From Lethocerus indicus (taxonomy: Eukaryota > Arthropoda > Insecta > Hemiptera > Belostomatidae): DNA of 64,000 nucleotides. The stretch lies in contig JACDQD010000006.1 of NCBI GenBank assembly GCA_019843655.1, forward strand, positions 992,001-1,056,000. Reading direction: 5' to 3'. Position numbers and translations under genes: made by a program. Shown one piece after another: positions 49,611-63,931 of this stretch. How positions within the stretch are numbered: position 1 is the stretch's first letter; every line of letters begins with the position of its first letter. Under the pieces are notes generated by a model that worked only from the letters and a program-made list of their open reading frames with translations, had not been told where the DNA came from and made no database searches.

Positions 49611-50525
49611 CAGCAGTTAAGAATAAAACTTAGAAGCGAAAAACAACTCGAGACGGCGGTTGTTAATAATTGAAACGCGGTTTAGACCCGAGCGGAATAC
49701 TTCGGGATGAAATGGAACGGCGGGGGAGGCGAAACTCGGCCGAATTAATTGCGCCGTCGGGCTTCAGAAGTCTTGAAAAATGTAATACGAAGAATTCAAA
49801 TTAGGCCGAACATTCCGAAAATTGCCGGTCCCGTTTCCATTTTGAGTTCGGCCCGGGAAATTCGAAGTATTTCCATTCGGACGTTTCCTTTTTCCAACCC
49901 CCCCCCCCCCACCACTCACCTTTCAAACCTCCGGTGAAAAAGCGCCGAGGATCCGAGTCGGATAGCGGGAACGGTAAGGGGTTGAGGATGCCCGAAGGGT
50001 GGTTTAAATCCACTACACTCCTCGCCCCGAATCTCGGACGAATCGGAATTGGAAAGAGCGTAAATTATTCTAAATAAATTAGGGCCGGAAGTAAATAAAT
50101 AGCTGGGTGAATAACTATGTGGCAACCCCTTCTGCAACCGCCCCCTCCTATTTATCTCCTTCCGGTTTCAATTCAATTAAGAACGTGTCAAATATTCAAC
50201 AATACGGTCGGTATTTTTTCTGTTCTCGGGGCCGCTTAATATTTTCGAGCTGCGATTTAAAATAGGATTGGAATTACTAGAATTCTGTACTGAAAGAAAA
50301 TGATAACATATTGAAACGTTCGTTCTTGTATCGTCTGTTCAATTCAAATAACAGAAATTATTATTGTAATATCGGCGTTCTTTAAGTTTCTATACTGTTA
50401 TAATATGCTACTGACAAGCTTCCCGATAGTCAGAATCAAATAAAGAGGGATTCAACATAAAATATCCCAATGGGACAGCCCACTTTCAGATATAGAGAGG
50501 ACCCCGAGATGATTTAATCTTCGGT

Positions 50526-50575
50526 CGGACCCTGACGACGGAACCGGTAAGGGGTACGAAACGTCGGAAGCAGAC
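50526..50575 (+). ncRNA. Hammerhead-like motif, ACGT family
   Basis: CC, CTGACGA (an exact CUGANGA box), a decayed GGAACC stem, then GAAACGTCGGAAGC. Stem II is imperfect. Confidence 0.3.
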
Positions 50576-50911
50576 AAAACCCCTAGGGGAAAAGGGCAAG
50601 AACCCTTACACTGAGGGCTCGCTCGGGCGGTTTTCAAACGCAGCCGGAATCTCCTGGTAACAGGGGGTCAAGCCCAACTACCCGAAGTTCTCCCTGCGGT
50701 ATTACGCGGACCCGTCGGAAGTTTTGGGATACCTGTTTGGTGGCCTGAGAGATTTTGGAATAACGCCGTTCATGTGATCGGCTACAGGGGCGGTGGGAGA
50801 ACGGCCTATTGACAGAAGGCGGAAAACGGTCTAGGAAAAGACCAAACCAAAAACGTGACCAGTGGAGGCAGGATAACCCAAAAGCATCCCATCGTGAGAG
50901 CCGTACTACTG

Positions 50912-50955
50912 AAGATGGCGGCCGGCCGAAATCGGTCTGGCAAAAGACCGAAGCA
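50912..50955 (+). ncRNA. Hammerhead-like motif, ACCGGT family, variant
   Basis: CTGAAGA, a GGC-rich segment, GAAA, TCGG, TC, TGGC, followed by an AAAAGACC half-hairpin. Stem I pairing is largely lost. Confidence 0.3.
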
Positions 50956-53900
50956 CGAAATAACACAAGAAGGGAGAAGAAGACCCACACGAGAGCTTGC
51001 AGGATAAGTAATGGGCCTCTGCCGTATTAGGGCGGCTATAATGCCCGCTCTCAAGCGCCGCTTAATGGGCGAATAAGTTCAACGGGGGGGGGGGGAATTT
51101 ATTGAGAAAGGTCGGAAAAACAAATCAACCGAGTGGGGGATGATGTCAGGTAGGGCGGTCGCTTTCTGCCCAATCGATAGCCCACCAATTAAACTAATGC
51201 CCGGCACACTCGCCCCTCCGACCCTACACCCCCTCGCCACACTGTCCCGCTTTATTAGTGAGAGCCAACCCAGAAATCTCCCGAGAAGAGTGAAAGCGAC
51301 ACTGACGGAACCCTAGTACGGCTACTCCAAAATTGATCAAATCCCAATACACCGAAACGGTTTCTTCTTTAGTAGCGGTTAGCCCACTCGGTTGAAGCCG
51401 GTTAAAAGAGCCGTAAGCCAATATTTGAGAATAAGTTTTTCCGCTGAACAGCAAAAAAAAATATTACGGTTTAAATTTAACTTCCGACAAATATAACTTC
51501 CGTCACAAGTTATGCTCTCCGGCAAAGTATTCGCGTAATTAACAGGCGGAACGGACGGTGCTTCTGGGCGGAATGAAAGTCGCGGGTAGGGGGGGAAAAA
51601 AAATGCTCGGCAAAATAATGCCCACTTCCCCGGCTCCCTCCCTCTCCCTCGCCCTCAAGTTCGCCCGCCCTTTTGTCTCGAGATTTCCCAAAAAGTTATC
51701 CAGAAGTTGCTCCCACTACAACAATACAACTTAGGGAAACGTAAGGGGGGGGAGGAAAAGAAAGGGGAAAGAAGAACTTCAGCTGAAACTCCCGCCTCAA
51801 AAAAAAAAAAAAATGGAAAACGGAAATAATTGCCCCCGGTTTCAATTAACCCTCTCGGTTTTGCAGTGAAACACCCGAGGAAAGCACCCCAAAATTGTCA
51901 AAAAAATTTCGTTTCAGGATTTTTCATGAAATCGTCGCGAACAAGATACGAGTGTAGGTAGCGTCAGCGCGGAATGTATTGTGCCGTGCAAATAGCTGAA
52001 AACAGAAATCCAGTCTTAGCGGAAAGTGATACCATAAACACCGGAATGGGAAAAAGATCTAAGAATAAAGAGAAGGGAGGTGAGAGAATATTTCTAAGAT
52101 AGAAAGAATTCTCTCTACCAAAAAAAACTGTTTTACTTCTGACATTTAAAAAGTTGTAGTCGAATATCGTAAGGAAAATAGAGATGTATCCAATTTCAAC
52201 TAAGAGGAAAAGATAATTCGACCAATGTAGACTGAAATTCCCAACATTAGATGTAAGAACGTTAGCGTTTAAAATACTACTTAAAAATTTATTTAGTTAT
52301 ACTTAATTATCCAAATTACTTACACCATCGAAAGGAAGTGACAACGTGAATTGAATATGTCAATTAAATAAATAAATTTTTAAAAAAATGAGTGTTACTT
52401 GAAACATCAATGTCGCTTATTGTTTTATACAGTTGTGGCAATAAAAAAAGTTTTATATAAATATATATTTATGTATATGCGCGTGTCATTAGTTCTGCAC
52501 TTATGAACGGTTATATGAAACGATAATAAATTCGTTTAAATAAATTTCTTCCAGTTTAGTAACGAAATAGAGATTCTCTCTCGACCGAAAATGCGACGAA
52601 AACATTTGTATGCTTAAAATAAATTGCGGGGGATGAAAAAGCGCGAGGCAAGTGTTCGGATTCTGATTAAACGCTTAATTAATCTTCCTCTCTATCCCTG
52701 CCGAGCAAACAAGAAAATGAGAGCGAGCGGGGGCGGTGGGGCTCAATTCCGGCGGGGATGTCTCCAACTGGGGCTTCACTCAGAGATAGGTACATTACCA
52801 GAAATTGGGACCTTTTTCTGGTACCCAATAAGCAATGGGAGGCCATTAGGTATAGGGGGGCCCGGACCGGCATCTAGGTATCGGAAAGTTATCTGATCAC
52901 GGATCCCCCGATCCCAACCGGGGCGAGACGCAATAGCACGTATCCGCCCTCGAATAAGGAAACCTATCGGCCCAACAAAAGGGACGTTATCCAATAACGA
53001 ATCGGAGTGGGACGCCGTCTCGAGTTATGAATGGAGAAAACCGCAGTGGGAGGGAAATGAGAAAGTGAAATTTTGAAAAGCGTTCATCCGCGGCCCTTAT
53101 TAGCATGGCCGAAGATAAATTGCAGCCTGCCCCAACTGTAATCTAGTTCTTATTTATCTTCTTCACTGGCACTACACCACAATATCGTGACGGTAAGACG
53201 CGTCCCCTTACGTTATAATGGACTCTCTACAAACAAAATACAGAATTATTGTTAAACAAGGTATTTATATACCTGGATAAAATTACCAGCACTAGACGTA
53301 AGAACGTTAGTCATTGTCTCGTTGGAACAATTGTATATTTGGAAAAAGGGCCTCTTTGGAAATATTCAAAATTCTCTGTCTCTACAGACTGTCGAAACGT
53401 TCTTTCATGGCGAGTTTCTGTTTAAGAGTTTACCTTAAATAGGACGCGTCCGAGATGAAGATTAAAAGTTTACAAAATTCAGGATTATATTTTCATTTAC
53501 CGGGAAAACAACTACACTAACGAAATTCAATTTGCCCGAGATGTAGGAAAATAGTTTCGCCATTCTATTTTCGAAACGAGCCTGCCCGCGCGCAGTACAG
53601 TTTAATTTCGACTCATCGGCCAGAAATACTCATCCGGGCAAAGTCCGTACTGCAATCGAAGCTCGGTAATTGAGCGCCAATTTGGAAATATGTTGTAGCC
53701 GTGCGCCGCGGAGTGTATTCGGGCGCCGCAAATATAACCCGATAAACAGATTAGGAACAGGCGTCGGGGGCGGCAATAAAGTTCCGGCCTCGGGAATCAG
53801 AAATGCGATTTCGATTTTATATACAGCCCGGGGTCCGGACGCATAACATTCGCTAAGCCCCCAACCCGGACCGGCACCGAATTACCGGGGGCCCAAACTG

Positions 53901-54104
53901 CCCCAAATTACGCCCAGAACGAATGGAAAAAAATTCACTTTCGGCAAGCGACACATTTCGAGTGGACGCCTAAATCGGAGTAACCCGCAATTCCAAATCC
54001 GAATAAACTGTGTATTCGTTCACAGTATAGCCGACCTGCCGGATGAATTCCAACAGCGAAGTAAAAGTGCTGATAGGATGCTTCATCGGCAGGTGCGTAA
54101 GTAC

Positions 54105-54150
54105 CCAGTACTGAAGACTGCAAGAAGCCGAAACCGGTCTAGCGTAGGTC
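54105..54150 (+). ncRNA. Hammerhead-like motif, solo copy
   Basis: GTA, CTGAAGA, CTGCAAGAAGCC, GAAA, CCGG, TC, TAGC, without a recognisable second arm. Only part of stem I pairs. Confidence 0.3.
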
Positions 54151-57100
54151 ATAAAAGTATGGCAGATAATAGCAAGAATGATAGTATAATACTTGTAATA
54201 GCCAGATAGTTCGGTATGATTCTATAATGTTAATTCAGAGTCTTGTGCAAACGTTATTAGTGTTCAATGTTCTCGAATCCTTTAGTGGAAATGTATTTTA
54301 AAAATTCTGCACACTTTGGATAAAGGAGTAAAAACGCGGTCGGTCTGTTGTGACGCCGGTGGAATTCGAATTTCCAATTATACATCAAAATAACGCCACT
54401 GACGTGTGCCCTTCGGGTATAAGCTTTAAATTTGAACCCGCATATCGGCTTTTTTCTAAAAGGTTTAGTCAAAATTGACGAGAGTCATGAAATATTTGAT
54501 TTGACTTTCAACACGCCAGTGTTGCCATAAATCGATCCGTCTCGGGACGGATATATCCGAACTGATAGGAGTTCGCACAATTTTACACTAATTGCGTATT
54601 TTAAAACAGTAATTCCGTCCCCTAAAGTATATTAAATAATTACTTAAAAGTAATAACTATTACAAATATAGTACCGGAGAATATAAGAGAATCTGTGTAT
54701 ATTGATCAAATAAAATCTTTAAGAAGATATTTTGAGATTGAGCAATAGTTAAAAGAAATTTTGTCCAATACCTATTAAGCGGGACGCATCAATTATTAAG
54801 GGTGATTACCTCGTTACGAACACGGTTAAAGTTTGAAATTGTTATGGAGGGGCGTGAAACATTCAGGGGCCTCGGATGGATGAATCACAGAATCTATGAT
54901 TAAGCGAACATCGCGAAATCCAACGCGAATATCCGGCCAAACGTTACTGAAGTAAAACTGAAAAAGGGAGTTTCTATATACAACGTAATTTTTGATAATT
55001 CTCGCAGGCCCCTACATAGTCCTTAAAGTAAAACACTATTCTTGAGGCGTCTATAAAAAATAAATCCTTACAGGGAAAAAAGCTACATTATCCACTACCA
55101 TAAATCGTTACTGATCATTCATTAGATATATACTCGAGAATAATTGGGTTGTTTGATTATGTTCAACCCTATGTCGCAACATAATTTTACGCGGCCAAGA
55201 GTCCGCAATGTTTGAATTCGGACTGGACAGACGACAAAAGGAGGTACAGAGACGTAATGCCAGAAAGTGATAGAGCCGAGGGCTTTCGTGCCCTTATCAA
55301 TGAACGCGGAATCAAAGACTGTATTAGTGTGGAAGGGACAGACGGAGACACCGCCCAAATGGGCAAAGGTGCTCTGCCATACTAATCCAAGGACCAAAGT
55401 CCCGACAGAACTAACCGAATTCCAGTTAATTGTCCCCGACCCCGGGCAGGATTAAACAAGCCCCCCCTCCCCCTCAAAAGGGCTAAACTAATCCCCCCGT
55501 CCAGTGTACGCAGATAACAGCTGCAGATAAAACTCCGCTGGAACTGAAACGGCCCCTATCGCCCCGATGACAATCCCCCGACCGATAATCCCCTTTTGAA
55601 AACCGACACCACAGCAACACTGTTGCCAGGCCGAAAACTAGACCGGTCTCCACAATCCTAATCGGGGCAAATATATCCCGGATAGAAAATACGATTCTCT
55701 CCCAACAGACGAGATATAATACGCCAATTCGAAGCTATGCATTTTTTCCGGATTTTGGTTTCGGGAACGGCGCGATTGAATTTCACGATCGTGGGCCGTT
55801 TACAACCACAGCGGCGACACCAAAAACGAAATGTCGGCTCAGTTGTGTAATCACCTAATAAAATATTTAGGAGTAATCTTCAATCTTAATTGGGTACGTA
55901 CAGTCTTCTAGCAACACGAGTTACAAGAATATTTTTCCGATTATTTTGTGAAAATACGAGTATTGATTTCCGCCATGGTTAAATACACAAATTTTCCAAG
56001 ACCCTATTGTCTAGCTAAGACAAGTGAGTAATCGTACCCTCAAGACGGAACATGCAAAAAGGCACAATGTCGCGTATCTATCTGTTGCGCAAGTATGGAA
56101 ATTTTAAGATATTGGCTGTAGTTCTGGAGTAATCTAAAGTTTTCAATCATTGCATTATTTCCGTTGCGCCAATATGGAAATTGAAATCGCCTAATTTTCC
56201 GTAAGTTTCGCAGAAATCATCCTGTCGAAAGGAAAATTCTCAATACAAGTTTACGCTACCTGCTCGAAGTGTCGATAGGGGGAATAAATTAGAGGCCAAA
56301 TATTGCGCCTTATTGCCGGACCGGTTGGAAACGGAAGGGTGTCATTAAATAGAGATTAGAAAGCGAAAAAAGGGGAGAAAGAAAAGTAGGTAATAATTGC
56401 CTGTAAAGAGTGGGCAAAAGGTGGGAGACGGAATAATCACCTGTTGAAAGGGACACGCCACTTCGATATTAGAACCAAAAGAAAAGAGAAAAAAACGGCC
56501 GTCGGTTAATTAGAGGGGCGGAAAAACTATTATAAACGGCACTATTTAAACGGATATTGAAATAAGAGATAGATAGATAGAGTATTGCGCACTAGAGAGC
56601 AGGCGGTGGGCGGTTGGGGCGGCTGTGATGTTCTCAGGACGGCGGTCGAGAGGAGACTGGGGGCGGCAGCTATCGGGGGCGGTACCACGCCCCTCCAACC
56701 GCCCCACCACCTCAACCTCTCTCTCTCTCACACACACACTCACGCGCCACCCTTGACATTATATTATTTTATTTAAACCCCCTTTTCGGACACCACACCG
56801 TTAGAGCCGCGTGAGGTCAATTTCGGAGAACAGCGCTGAAATAATATTATCGATATTCCAAATTATAATTGTGATATAATCGTGGCCCACGTACCAAACC
56901 GTACGAAACCGAAATGGACGTACGGCTATCGAACCGAGGGAGAGTTAAACGCCGGGACATATCGAAGAGTACCGCGTAGGTATTTCGGGAAAAGCGAGAG
57001 ATAAAAAAAAACATTCCTGTACAAAATAAAAAAGAAAACTAAATAATTATGTAATTAAGGAAAACTGAAATTAAAGCAGATTCTATATATATGACATATA

Positions 57101-59998
57101 ATTACGCAGAATGGACGAGGCGGACAAGGGGAAGACGTAGAAATACCAGCGAAAAACGCACTGCAGAACTGACCCATAGATAAAAGACATTTTATAGGGG
57201 TTTTAAGTAAAAAGGACAACACAGTCATCGATTCGAAACCCGGCGGAGTCTGGAAAACATCTTGCGCCGGATGACCCGCACAAAAGCTTTTAGCTTAAGC
57301 TCCTCTGTAGTTGTTGTTTTGGAACGAGAAACGGATGTATGACGGTGCCAAATCCGACGAAGAAATGGGGATAAAACGGGAGAAAACTCTGGATGAATAT
57401 ACTAGAGTCTTCTGCTATTGAGAGAGGAAACGGTTATATATAGTTGTACGGATTTGTAATAGCCAGAGCGGAGTTTTAAACAGCAGATCCTTTTTCACTC
57501 TTCAATACACAAATTCTTAAACCTTCTAAGTATCCTTTGCGTAAATTGCGCATAAAGGTAATAACGTAGAATAAAAAAATGCTTTAACGACGAAAACATG
57601 GAAACTACGTCGAGACTGGTTTTTCTATCTGCTGAGGGGACACGTACCACGCGGGAACTGAAATAAGGCACGTGACGACGACCCGTTCCATATTAAAACT
57701 TTATAATTATAAACCGCGTTTAATAGAGAGATTAAAATGCAATCGGCGACCGAGTTGAGAAAACTTCTGCGACGGTCGGTTATAGAGGGCTGGGGTTGGG
57801 GTGGATATAATACTAGGTACGTTATAAGCACCCCGATCTCTTATCTTATAAATCGATGAATCATGATTAATCTATAATTAGGATTACTGGATGGTATAAT
57901 CCCACATAATAGCCATTATGGCAAAAAATATTTTAAATTAATACAAGTTACTTTCTGGTATAGCCCCGCAGCTGGCCTGATTGCTTATCTGTCCAGAGAT
58001 CCACCTAAGAAAAGGCCGTCCTGAAGAGAACTCTGCCTGGCTATACAGAAGTGGGGGGTCAGACAGTCCGCAAATTATTTACCTCATCCCCTTCCCACCC
58101 CCTCGGCTTTGAGCTCAAAGGGTTGAAGGCGAATGAAAATAAAATTAACGGCCCTCCTGCTTTTAAATTTCAAATGTTGCACACTCACTTAGGGAAATTA
58201 CGAGCAATATCAAAAATGGCGTCGACGGACCAAAAAAGAAACATTCGCAATATCATCGAAAAGGAAAGCTATCCTCTCTTCGGAGATCGAACCTGGGTGC
58301 AGTCCCCGGCCTGTACATTATATGGAGAAACCACAGAACTAAAGTTTTCGGAATTTAATATACAAGGTAGTTAACGGTGAATCTCTTATTTTAAACAATT
58401 GGACTATCAAAACGGAACAAACAACAATATTTCGGAACAAACTGTTATGATAACGTTTTGAACGTGGTATGAAAACGTAACAGCCTCCAAGGGGTTGCAA
58501 CTTGAGGAGGGGTGCCTGGAAGATAAGAAAAGTTTTCGGCCCAGCTCGGTTAGTTTTCATGACGTACTGTGAGCGCGGTATCGGACGGAATGCGACACTG
58601 AAAAAAGATTGCAGTCTCAGATGGACCGAATAACAACGCTTATAAGAGGGCAAATTACATTTTCACTACACTGACCGGTTGTGTTAATTACAAGATAATA
58701 CCACCGAACTATATCGAAGATGGAATTTTCAGGAAAATCGCATCCCCATAGGGTGAGGTCTCACGGTGGAGGCGGAAGGGGTTTTCACTGGGCCCAACTC
58801 CTTCCATCTAGGTCCACTCACTGTGCATTAACTAGATTACATACTGCTAAATAGGGACCTTGGCTCGGAGACCCAATATAGCCCGTGAACAACGAAGTAT
58901 ATACTGTCCCCACCCTGTATACAGACTGTTTGAACACGGTAATAAACGAGATGGCCCGAGCGAGGCCTTGTTATTGAAGAAAACGAGAGTCGGAACGTGT
59001 CCCGTATGCAGAGTTCGCGCATCTAAATATATTCGGGCCGGGAAAGCGATCTCAAAATCAGGAATCGAAGTAAAACAAGCAGTTAAACGAGATTCAAATA
59101 AAGATTTCTTAATTAGTGTTGAATTTGAACTGGCGGGGAGGCGGGATTAAAATCAATTAGCGAGCACTGAATAATACGAATCAAGGACAGATTCAAACGG
59201 TAATTATTCATTAGCCGGCCTCCGCTTTAATTATTCGGAAAATTATATTTTCCCCGGCGAAAGGTAAATTTTCTTCGCAATTATTAATCGTCACACACGA
59301 AAATTTTGTACAATTCTAAATGTACTTCGTCCGAACATCTGTCCTCTATAATAGACTCTATTATTCGGTTTGTGTCTCTTTTTACTGTTTACTCACTCAA
59401 TTACTATTGCCCTATTGCAGAGGGCCTTCAAACTTTCAACATAGAAAAAAATGTCTTAAAATATTTAAAGTATATCAAATAAGTATTTTTTTATTAATAT
59501 CATCTCGTGTTCCAGGTGTCATGTCAGCTCCATCGATGTTATCGGAAATCGCATTTAATTTGTTTCTATATTTTGTTTTGTCGTCATATACGTTGAGAAA
59601 TATTTTTCGCTTATATACGTTGTTGTATAGCGGGTATTCTGCACGAATCTGTGAGCGAAATTTTGTTTTCGACTTTAAACTTTGACGCCTTCGGACTTCG
59701 GTTCCAAGACCGCTGACCTTTTATTTTCAAAAATTCAATTACGAGATCGGCGAACAGTTCGCGTTTTCCGCAAGTTTCCCACCGACTATCGGGGACGACT
59801 CGAAAATAAACAAGCTGTTGATTCGCCGAATTTGCGTACCAGAGCGTACCATTCGGTCGCGTGACCGCCGGCGTAGAACACCGCCGCATTTATCATGCCG
59901 ACGTAATAACAATCGCACATTGCGGAAATTTGGTTCAAACAGGAATAGGTACGGCTCCGGTGAAAACAGTTCCGATTAACCGAGCCGAATTACCGCTG

Positions 59999-60026
59999 AA
60001 AATAATAATAATAATAATAATAATAA
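59999..60026 (+). repeat. AAT trinucleotide repeat
   Basis: About nine AAT units. Confidence 0.9.
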
Positions 60027-61321
60027 CGAGGTCTAATTTAATCGAACGAAACCAACAATTTGCAGCCGGTTTTAATTGGATATTTAAAATTAAATATGTA
60101 GCCGCGTACAATCGGCTTTGTAAAATACAGGTCAACACTGAATAACTTATTAATGTATTACTAAAGTGGGATATTACAGAACAAATTGGCTCAGAGCTCA
60201 AATACGCATAAAAATTAAATATAATAGTCGACGACTGAACAAAATTGTTTCATAATCAACTGGCTCTGCTATAATATTGATCGATCAAGGATTAGATCTC
60301 ATCATGTTTCTTTCTCCATATTCTCCTTGTTCACACCCGTAGGCCCGTAATATCATTCGTCGTACTCTGTTCTCAAACACTGTAAATGTATTCTCCCCGT
60401 TTCATTCTCAGTCTCCAGACAGCAATATTTGTCCAATTTTTGTTTTTGTGCGACAAACGCCTACAAACGTTTATTTTGTTGAGTTTATCCGGCCGGTCAA
60501 TATTTTGAGGGAACGAAATAATTTACCCGGGTGAGAGGAATCGATCACTGTCAGGTGGGCGGGCGGAGGACATCATCTGATATTTGCAACCGACAGTGGG
60601 ACCACCGCTGAAGCGTTATTAGCGGGGGAGGGTTCAATTTGGATGCAAGTCACCGCGGCGCCCCGACAGCTGTGTCTGATATTATGCCGCGACACTACCA
60701 AACACAAACAGCCAATGTACCGGCGGGGGAGGGTGAGGTACAATGCTAGCTGGGGTACAGCTAGCGGTAGGGTCAACAGAACGGAACGTATTATCCATAG
60801 GCCGGTTGCCCGATCTATATCGGGGCGAATATTTAACGCGTTCCGATCCTTACCGCAGGAGAGAACCCGGCAATAATGCAATTTATACGTTCAATTAACA
60901 GTCCAAAGTGGAAGGAAGCCCTTCTGCTACAGCAGCAAATTGACTGGAAATTATCCCGGTTCCCGTGCCCGAGACAAACTAAAACTGGGATATCCTCGTT
61001 CAAAATAATATCTTAATTTATGCCGTCATTTGTATAATACAGTTTAACCGAAATACCGGAATTGTTAACAATAAGTTGTTGCCCAACATAAATTACACTC
61101 AATCCTACGACAGCAGTATTTTCGGAACACGGCAATATCCGGTCTCTGCTCCGTTTATTTTTCACTATTTTTAGTTACTAACGTTGTGATATTCGGGAAA
61201 TATATTACATGTAATTATTCGTTAGTAGACTTTATGCCGTCTAATAACAATTTCTCCAACAGTTATCACAATGAGGTATACATCGCGGTAATATTAAAAT
61301 TAAAAAATGGACCCATCATGA

Positions 61322-61347
61322 ATTCTCGTAGACCACAAAACAGGTAT
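61322..61347. repeat. Terminal fragment of the foldback element
   Basis: CTCGTAGACCACAAAACAGG followed by TATGT matches only the outermost right end of the foldback elements. Confidence 0.5.
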
Positions 61348-62456
61348 GTAAAACATGTATAATTAAAAAAATATCTTAAATTAACAGTTTTATGTACGAT
61401 AATTGTTGGGGTTTTCCTTGCGGGGTTGTTTCCCTTGAGCTCGGGCCGAATGAGGACTGACGGTATTTTTAAGCCACGACCTACGATGTATATGCTAATT
61501 CAAACTTGCATGGGGCAAAGTAAGAGGAAATGTTTGGGCGGCGCTACAGTCCTGGCGGGGCAGAATAAAAGGCAGGGGTTGGAGAGTATAGCGGGTTGGA
61601 GAGTAAAGGGGGTTGGCGGTCGTTCGATACATATCTTAATATAATTCGTCCCGAGGATTGAGCCCCCCAATACTACGCCTTCTAACTCCCGACATTCATC
61701 GATCTTATCGCAGTTTCGGGGCTCGGCAAGGTCTAACATTTACAATGCCCCGGTTAGGTTGCACTTTTCTAATTCTAAGCGCGGAAGAAACCGGTCTCGC
61801 GTGATTGGAAAAAGCACAAAAGTAGTATTATTTGTTTGAGGACCGTATTTGCGCCCAAGTGAAATACCCAATATATCATACATTTAAGAGAAACTTAAAA
61901 TACGACCCATTTTATAATGTATAATCTGTCTATTTGTATCGTCCACAATTGCATTTTAGAACTTGATACCGTTAAGAGAATTTAAAACAAATGTGGCTTC
62001 TCCTGGATTGTTCTCTATTTGTTAGTAGAGCTACTTGAACTATTTTTATTTTATATTTGTGGCAATAAAACAGTTGGAAAACAAAACAATAAGTGAAAAT
62101 TGTGTGTGTAATCCAGTTTTTTTTTATTCCGAATACAGATAAAGCCGAGATGTTAGGAGGGAAAGCATTGTGGCGAGAGGACACGGGTGTGGAAAATAGA
62201 GGATTTAGGCGTTACTCGGGCCGCTTATTAGGGGTTGGAAGGAGGAGGGAGGGAGGGAGGGGGGCATTTGTCATGTTCGTCAAATCGGTAGGGCGGGGAA
62301 GGGTGGCGGAGAAGACGTGTGTAGGAGCCATTATTTACAGGCGCCATGTTCGGGGGGGGGAGTCTCAAATATTTATTCTACCTATCCCTCCCGCACTGCC
62401 GCCCTTCATCCCTCCGTCCCCTGCGTCGTGTCTTTTTCTCCGGGGAGGATCAGGAA

Positions 62457-62476
62457 CACACACACACACACACACA
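62457..62476 (+). repeat. CA microsatellite
   Basis: About ten CA units. Confidence 0.9.
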
Positions 62477-63897
62477 CTCGCCAAGGGGCACAAACAAACG
62501 GCAGCTCCCTCTTAAATCAAATAGGGGTGTTTCGTCGGCCCAACAGACAGGCTAAAACATCCCCCCACCCGTTCCCACTCCAACAATGCTACAGCCACAA
62601 TATACTATTTGTTAAACGATTCATCACTCCTATTCACGGCGTATGCTGTGGCATTTATCGACAACGTGAATGGTGCACGATAACAGAACGTGGTATTGGG
62701 CATCGGAGGGGACGACAAGAACGATTTTGGCTTCTCGCCATCGTATTTGTAATAAGCGAGATTGTTCACGGCTAGTACGACTTTTTTTTCATTATCTAAT
62801 TAACCATTAATCTGTCTAACCAAAAACTCAATGGTTGTCTGGTATTGTTCAGAACTCATAGTTCATTAACATTTTACATTTTTAGATAAATACTAATATT
62901 AATAAAAGTTTAATGCCTGATTATAATGAAAGACCGATAATAATATATAGTATTTCAATTTCAATGGTAATTGGTAAAAATAATAAATATTGTATTTCAT
63001 AAATTTATATAGTATCGACAAGCATTGTAGTTCTCTTTGATATAGGTAACGTTTTTTTATGATGCGGTAGCACGAAAGTAAAGGAAATAAAAATCAGATT
63101 TAACTACTCCTAAATTATTAATACCTTCCCGGTATGATTCATGAAGGCCATCTAATTTTTTTTTAGTATTGTTAACACTCACGATATTAACGCCAGGAGG
63201 CATTAAACGGGGCTTCAACTTAACACCAGTTATGTTCCCCTCGACAGCATAACTGTCGTCTCTCACGCATACTACGCGGCGGTAATCGGGGCGCACAATG
63301 CCAGGACTACAATTAGCGTTGAAAACCCAACTAGAATTGCCGAAAGGGTGGTAACATTTGAAATTATGAAGGAGTAGTACGTAACGGATGCAAATATACG
63401 ACCGTAATTTTCGTCTATATCGCTCCAATCATCCGAGAAATACTGTTTCCGACACGATCAAAAGCCTCCAAATATAAGGGCTTGTGTAAGGTTTTATTAA
63501 GAGCCGCCGAAACCAAAAAGAAAGCCGGGATTCCTATATCCAGATTCGTATTAATATGTCAATCGCGCGCTAATATTTCAACAGATAATTTTGCGTGCTC
63601 CTTGTGCTAGGAGGATATAAAACCTACAGACACCAATTCCAGATCACTAATATTTGTAAAAGAAAATCGCCTTCGTCGAGTTCTAAGTCGAAAAATTCGG
63701 GGGGGGGCGATGATAAATTCAAATTAAATGATAATTTCAATTAGACTTATCAACTGCTCTTAAAAAGTGGATTAATCTAGATAAATCCGGGCCATTGGAG
63801 TGAAATGAACTCTAATATTCGGCCGTATCAAGCCTGAGTTACGGCGGGAAGGTAATTAAGGGTTTTTTGTTATCTCCGTTACGGGCAACATTGTGTA

Positions 63898-63931
63898 AGG
63901 AGGAGGAGGAGGAGGAGGAGGAGGCGGAGGA
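63898..63931 (+). repeat. GGA trinucleotide repeat
   Basis: About eleven GGA units with one GGC interruption; purine-only on the plus strand. Confidence 0.9.

Larger units (their letters stand above)
50521..50970. repeat. Composite repeat with two hammerhead-like motifs
   Basis: The left part (50526-50640) matches 23731-23830 over CGAAACGTCGGAAGCAGA and an AACCCTT...GCTCGCTC block. The right part (50820-50970) has CTACTGAAGATGGCGG, GAAATCGGTCTGG and AAAAGACCGAAGC, as in the foldback arms. Both motif families meeting here suggests they come from one element family. Confidence 0.6.

Noticed and set aside
50634..51054. Two overlapping minus-strand frames of 118 and 82 codons
   Set aside because: They cover the composite ribozyme-like repeat and show no protein family features.
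62093..62775. Overlapping plus-strand frames of 140 and 152 codons
   Set aside because: Both are driven by the CA microsatellite (Thr-His runs) and GC-rich low-complexity sequence, with no recognisable domain.
63057..63428. 123-codon frame on the minus strand with two Cys in a secreted-looking segment
   Set aside because: It starts at TTG right after a stop, has no signal peptide and no recognised family, and one such frame is expected by chance in 64 kb.
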